Positions 58,690 through 64,000 of a stretch of 64,000 nt of DNA are shown piece by piece. A program made the translations under genes and the position numbers. Below the pieces are notes generated by a model. The model made no database searches. It was not told the DNA's origin and saw only the letters and a list, made by a program, of their open reading frames with translations. Position 1 is the stretch's first letter. The number at the start of each line of letters is the position of its first letter. Origin of the DNA: Rusavskia elegans (Eukaryota; Ascomycota; Lecanoromycetes; Teloschistales; Teloschistaceae); assembly GCA_011316305.1 (NCBI GenBank), contig SAUG01000025.1, positions 1 to 64,000 of the forward strand, given 5' to 3'.

Positions 58690-60480
58690 AAAATATCTAA
58701 AAGACTAGCCGAGATAAAAAAGATTTTCGATATTTTTATTCGAAAATAGTCGACTAAAATAGAATTAGCGGCTATAGATAAAATTCTATAACTTTTTTAA
58801 AAATTCTAAAAAATATTAAAAAAATCGAAAAGAAAAATACCGCTGCCGGCTTATATCTAAAAAGACTGCGAAATTATTATTATAGATTCGAAAAAGTTAA
58901 AAGCTAGATTGATTTGTAAATTAAATAGTAAATAGTTAAAAGTATTAAGATAATATATTAACTATAACATTAAACGTAAATATATATATTACTCTAAATT
59001 TCAAATAAAATAATCGGTTATATTTATTTTTAAAAAAAATAGTAATTTCCGATTTTATATAGATAATAAAAGATTTAATATAGTAATATAAAAGAATAAA
59101 TACCTTTTTCTATTTTTTATAAATCTGAAAAGTAAAATAGAGAAAGCTAAATAGTTTACTAAATTCAATCTAAAAGATATATTTAATTTACTAAAAATAA
59201 AAAAATAAAATAAATAAAAGACGGTATTTAGAATAAAGTACGGACTATTTAAATATCTAGTAATATTTTTTAGTTAAACTAATACGCCCGTAATATTATA
59301 ACGCGCGGGTAATAAAATTTTATATAACTATTTCGATATCTTCGTAGTAGTATATATAGATAATATATTAATATTCTAGGAAATAAAAAAGAAATACGAA
59401 TAGTATATAATTAAAATACTATAAAAATTTTAAAAAATAACTTTAGAATTAAAAAAAAAAAATCAAAGTTTTTTAAAAGAAAAACGACCTTTCTAGAATT
59501 TATAATAAGATTAAAAAGTATCGAAATAGAAATAAATAAATTAAAAGTAATTAAAAAATAGTCTATATCTAAAGATAAAAAAAATATAAAATTTTCTAAA
59601 TTTTACAAGATTTTACTAAAACATAATAGAAAGATATATAAATAGGACCGTTTTATTAATAGATCTATTCCGAAACGATATAACCTTCTAGTAAATAAAA
59701 ATAGAAAACGAAATTTTTAAAAAATTAAAGTGAAATTTCGCTAATAAAGACGTTTTAGAAATTTTCGATTTAGATAAGGAGTAAATACTATATATTAATT
59801 TTTTAAATCGATTTCTAGAATTATATATAATATAGAGAAACGTTGGTTGAATTATCGGTGGAAGGATACGTTACATTGCTGAACAAATTTGAATTGAAAT
59901 TCCATAGAAAGAACCGTTATTTACGTTAACTGAATTAGAATATAAGTTCTGCTACCGTATATTCAATACTGATATACTAACGCTTGATTTACTTATCGAA
60001 TTACTGGTTTACCGGGTACTAAAGCCAAAACAAATAATTAAATAATATAAGGAGATAAACTACTAGAATATTATTGAATAAAGTTAACGTTAATAGAATC
60101 CAACTATATAATAATAGATAAAGTGATATCAATAATAGTAGCGAGTTTTATATATTAGAAAATCTATATAAAAGGAATATTTGAAAAAGTAATAGTTTAT
60201 ATAGACTATGAAAATCTTTTATCGTTACTAATAGATTTAAATTTTAATTAAAGATATTTAAAATAGTTAAAAGAACTTATTTACTATAAGTTCGAAATAT
60301 AATATATTAAAAGTAAAGATAATACGATCGTAGATATTTTAAATAGAAAAACAGACTATAAAATAGTAGAAAAAATAAATAAACCTTTATTAAAAAGAAA
60401 CGGATCGATATTAGAAAAAGTTAAAACGTCCGAGGAAATAAACGATATTATCTAATAGATATATAATTCTAGAATCCTTT
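58690..60480 (+). pseudogene. Decayed Gypsy Pol (RT and RNase H)
   Basis: The plus-strand frame reads KFTKFNLKDIFNLLKIKK-like sequence, then FRIKYGLFKYLVIFF, NTPVIL, YFDIFVVVYIDNILIF (the RT box at about 59330-59375) and TFLEFIIRLKSIEIEINKLK. After an unmutated insertion it resumes with IDYENL and KFEIQYIKSKDNTIVDILNR (about 60270-60345), the end of RNase H. Integrase is not seen before the next LTR at 60783. It is a different Gypsy lineage from the chromoviruses above. Confidence 0.7.
59845..60130. mobile_element. Lightly mutated insertion within Gypsy RNase H region
   Basis: CA/TG-containing DNA sits in the middle of a RIP-mutated pol frame, between RT-connection and RNase H sequence. It starts near CGTTGGTTGAATTATCGG and ends near GAATCCAACTATA; GTTGG/CCAAC at the ends suggests a solo LTR or small TIR element, but limits and target duplication are unclear. 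Confidence 0.4.
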
Positions 60481-60514
60481 TTAAAAGGTTCCTATTTGAA
60501 ATTATATTAAGTTT

Positions 60515-60541
60515 TCATATATATATATATATATATATATT
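60515..60541. repeat. (AT)n microsatellite
   Basis: About 13 uninterrupted AT units. Confidence 0.9.
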
Positions 60542-60782
60542 TCATTAACGTTATATACGGCAACGATTATTATATTTTACGTATAAAGAAATTTTCACAG
60601 CCAAAGGTATATTCGTCAGGCAAGGTTTACAGCGTAGTCAATTACTTTTATTTAACTATTTCCTTCTTTATTCGATTACAAATCCTCTACTATTCCTTCC
60701 TCGACGTTATAAATAATTAGGAATATCTAATATTTTCGCTATATCTATCTAATATACTGCGAAGTAATTATCTATATTCGTC

Positions 60783-61191
60783 TGTTACGTTCACGATTCT
60801 ACAGAGTTCCATGGAAAGATTAGTTAAGCAAGCGAGCCTAATTATCTATAGCCGCCTATAGCCGACATAGCCGCCCTTTTAAACGGGACTTTTAGTAGGC
60901 GGCTATTTATTAGTCTTTACGGCTACTTTTACTATATATATCGCTTATTACTTCTATAGATAGTTTCTCTTATTAGTCGTTAATATAATTATTAAATACG
61001 TTTCTATTATTCTCTTTATAATTACTTTATAACGAAGATATTTTATAATAATATAACTCTACCTTTACGGCTATATAGGATTAGTTATAATAATCTATAC
61101 TAGGATTCCTTTACTATTTAGTAGCTCGGACTATATCTATAGCTGTAGCTAGGCTCGAGTATAACGCCTTCTAATATATAAGGACGTTATA
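60783..61191 (+). repeat. 5' LTR of gag-only element, copy 3
   Basis: 409 bp, best-preserved LTR of the family; keeps TGTTACG at the start and GGACGTTATA at the end. It could also have served as the 3' LTR of the Gypsy pol remnant to its left. Confidence 0.85.
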
Positions 61192-63720
61192 CTTTAATAA
61201 CTTACTATATTAGTCTTATTATCCCGACCTATAGATCGAAGCGATACTATTAAAATAGTAATATTAAATATCTATAAAAGAGATAAAAAATCTTTAAAGC
61301 TATAGATTATTTAGATAAATATCTACTTCGTATTATATATAAACTAGTTTCCGAACGAAATAGTTAAAATTCTATTTATAATATTATATTTAGAAGGGGC
61401 TATCTCTAATTAGATATAGCCCCGTATAGAAGATTACCTCGATAATCCGGAAGAATAGAAAAAAAATAAGATATTATAGATTTTCTATACCTTCGGTGAT
61501 TTTATTATAGCTATAAAAGAAGCCTTCGGAGATAATAATAAAGATAGGGTAATAAGTAGAAAACTAATAGTTCTAAAGTAGTAGAAATCGGTAGCTATCT
61601 ATACTATTTAGTTTAGAACGTTAGCTTATAAAATAGACTAGAAAGACTTAATTCTAAAAGCCTACTTCTATAAAAGGCTCTAGATAAAAGTTAAAAAAGC
61701 TATAGTAGCGATTAAAAAACTAGATTCGTTAGTAGATCTTATCGAGTTTACGATAAAGATCGATACTAGGTAGTATAAAATATACTTAGATAAGTAGACG
61801 TTTAGTAAAATAGGATCCGCTAAAAGAAAGCCTAGAAGAAATCCGATAGAACTCGATACTACCGAAACTAAAGGATCGAGAACTAAAGCTTATTACTTAT
61901 ATAGAAAAATAGGATACTTTAAAAGGAATTATCTAATTAAAAAGATAACCGAAGTAACTAAAAAATTTTTTAAAGTAATAAAGGATTTATTCTATAAATA
62001 TATAGCGAAAAGCTGGTTAGCCTACTATAATAATACTTACTCTATCTACCTATCAGATAAAAAAAGGATAGGATATTATCCTAAAAAACTAAGAAAAGTA
62101 TAGGAAATAAAGCTAATAATCGATTTTAAACTATATAAAACCGAAAAACCCCTTATAGTAGCGTTTAAAGTTAAAATCGGAGGTTAATAGATAATAGCTC
62201 TCGTAAATAGAAAGGAAAATAATAAAGTTATAAAAGGATTTTATAATAAAATTACAGGATATCTCTATAGATAAATAATAAAAGATAATAGAATCTTTAA
62301 TATCGAAGTTAAAATAAAATATAGATTAATTAGAATAATAAATTTCACTATAATCGAAAGTTAGAGAAGTTATATTATCCTAGGAAATAAATAGAAAGAA
62401 TCGATTTTAGAAAGATTAATAGAAAAAAGTACTATCGGTAAAAAAATAGAACTATAAATAATATATCTCCTAGCCTATAAAAACCTTTTATATAAAGAAA
62501 TAGACGTCGTCTCTATAATAAATTACAACGATATTAAAGAATTAAATAAGAATTTTAAAAAAAGCGGAGAAGTTTAAAATATAAAGGTCTGGAAGAAATA
62601 CTACTACCTCCTTTAGTAACTTACTAAAAAATATAATAAAAGTAGAAAAATAATTTAATAACTTTAAATAAACTAAATTAGAAAAATATACTAAGGTATA
62701 ATTAAAGCTATAGATAAAATCGAATACTATAAATTAAACCAGGTCGACTAGAATAAAGGAATACCGGATCTAGCGCTTAATATATAATTTAGAAATAAGG
62801 AATTCGATTAGTATCTATTCTTATTATTATAGGACGAAATAGTTACTAAAAAATAAGATTTAGCAAGACTATTAGAAGAACTAGAAACAACTTATAATAT
62901 AGATATATAAATTAAGTACGAAATCGAAAGTAAAGAAGTTTTTAATTAGATTTTCTTTAGAATCCTATATTTTCTATAGGTTAAGAAAAGTTAAAATCTT
63001 TTAGAAATTAATCTAGATTATTAGAACTAAACCTAAGTATTAATTTAATAGAAGCCTTTTACGCGGCTGGTATAAAACTAACGGAAGAATAAAATATAAC
63101 CGGATTATTAAATTTATTAAACCGAGATAGTACGCGTTATTTCTAAATAATAAAATTACTTTTATATTTATCTAAAGCGCGATAATAAGTAATAAAATAC
63201 TTTTACTTACTAAATAGTCGGCGGAAATTCGATTTCTAGGCTAAACGTTTATTACGAATTTCTTTTTCGGAATTAAAAAAGGATTCGATATAATAACGAA
63301 CTTTAGAATATTTATTAAAAATACCCGCGATATTAAAACGAAGTTTATTTTTTTTTATTTTTAAAACGCTTCCCTATAAAGGTTAGTAGAAATAAAGAAA
63401 TAAAGAAATAATATATAGATAGTATTAGATATTAGAAATTTATACGATTTCTAAGCCTAAGTATATTTATTATAAATATTACTACTAACCTCGATTTTAT
63501 ATTCTTTTAAAGGATTATAGATATATAAAAAATAAAGAAAAGATATTATAACTCCTTTTAACCAAATATAATAAAAAGACTTTAGTCGATTTCCCTTTTA
63601 GAAATATATAATAGAGATATTAGTAAAAGAAGAAAAAAGAAGAAAAAAGAAGGATAAAACCCTTTTTTATACCCTGCAGACGGTTTTTAGGCTAGATAAA
63701 AAGCGATATAGGGGAGGCTA

Positions 63721-64000
63721 TATTACGTTTACGATTCTATAGAATTCTATAGAAAGATTAATTAGATAAACGAGCCTAATTATCTATAGCCGCCTATAGC
63801 TAATATAGCCGCTCCTCTAAATAGGATTCTTGGCAGGCGGCTATTTATCGGCTTTTACAGCTACTTTTATTATATATATCGTTTATTACTTCTATAGATA
63901 GTTTCTTTTATTAGTCGTTAATATAATTATTAAATACGTCTCTACTATTCTCTTTATAATTACCTTATAACGAAGATACCTCGTAATATTATAACCGTAC
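63721..64000 (+). repeat. 3' LTR of gag-only element, copy 3 (partial)
   Basis: The first 280 bp match 60783-61062; the rest lies beyond the window. Confidence 0.85.

Larger units (their letters stand above)
60783..64000 (+). mobile_element. Non-autonomous LTR retrotransposon (gag-protease only), copy 3, cut by window end
   Basis: LTR 60783-61191 (409 bp, TGTTACGTTCACGATTC start) and a second LTR from 63721 that runs off the window. The 2529-bp interior is the same as in copies 1 and 2. A plus-strand Gag remnant includes a zinc-knuckle remnant at about 61885-61938 (AYYLYRKIGYFKRNYL) and a protease-like ALVN segment near 62195. The 5' LTR is less mutated than in the other copies. Confidence 0.82.

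Overview
The window looks like nuclear DNA of a filamentous ascomycete (Pezizomycotina). Three things point there: short introns of 62 and 74 nt with CTGAC/CTGAT branch sites, gene families typical of these fungi, and two large blocks of DNA carrying the mark of repeat-induced point mutation (RIP). In those blocks CA/TG dinucleotides are almost gone, TA is in excess, CG is kept, and transposon reading frames are broken mainly by TAA/TAG where Gln or Trp codons are expected. The species cannot be named from this sequence.

Layout. 1-6037 is ordinary gene-bearing DNA: a multi-pass membrane protein gene (1398-3005, minus), a SAM-dependent methyltransferase gene (4338-5261, plus), and the 3' part of a small Cys- and Gly-rich gene (minus). 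That last gene is cut in two by a 10.3-kb Mutator-like element (6046-16344) with 8-bp target duplications; its 5' part lies at 16353-16471. Two non-autonomous LTR retrotransposons of one family are nested in the Mutator-like element. 16472-20690 is only partly mutated and holds a decayed protein-coding frame and one intact 135-codon ORF. 20690-51050 is RIP-mutated: a complete Ty3/Gypsy chromovirus (26099-34419, LTRs and 5-bp target duplication visible), a second copy in reverse (39046-43847), a 5' fragment of a third (49597-51045), hAT-like TIR elements with 8-bp target duplications, and a 550-bp repeat family in three copies.

51598-55435 is an unmutated gene island. It encodes one three-exon gene on the minus strand, a protein kinase fused to an ankyrin-repeat region (1233 aa); two introns must be removed to join the kinase, ankyrin and C-terminal frames. 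From about 55620 to the window end the DNA is again RIP-mutated, with a Gypsy pol remnant, a further copy of the gag-only LTR family, and a young unmutated MITE inserted inside an LTR.

The host genes do not form an evident pathway; they are islands around a transposon graveyard. The most notable observations are: (i) both longer chromovirus copies carry a homologous long frame antisense to pol, between the chromodomain and the 3' end; (ii) the Mutator-like insertion can be reconstructed exactly at the coding level; (iii) the kinase-ankyrin gene sits intact between two RIP blocks.
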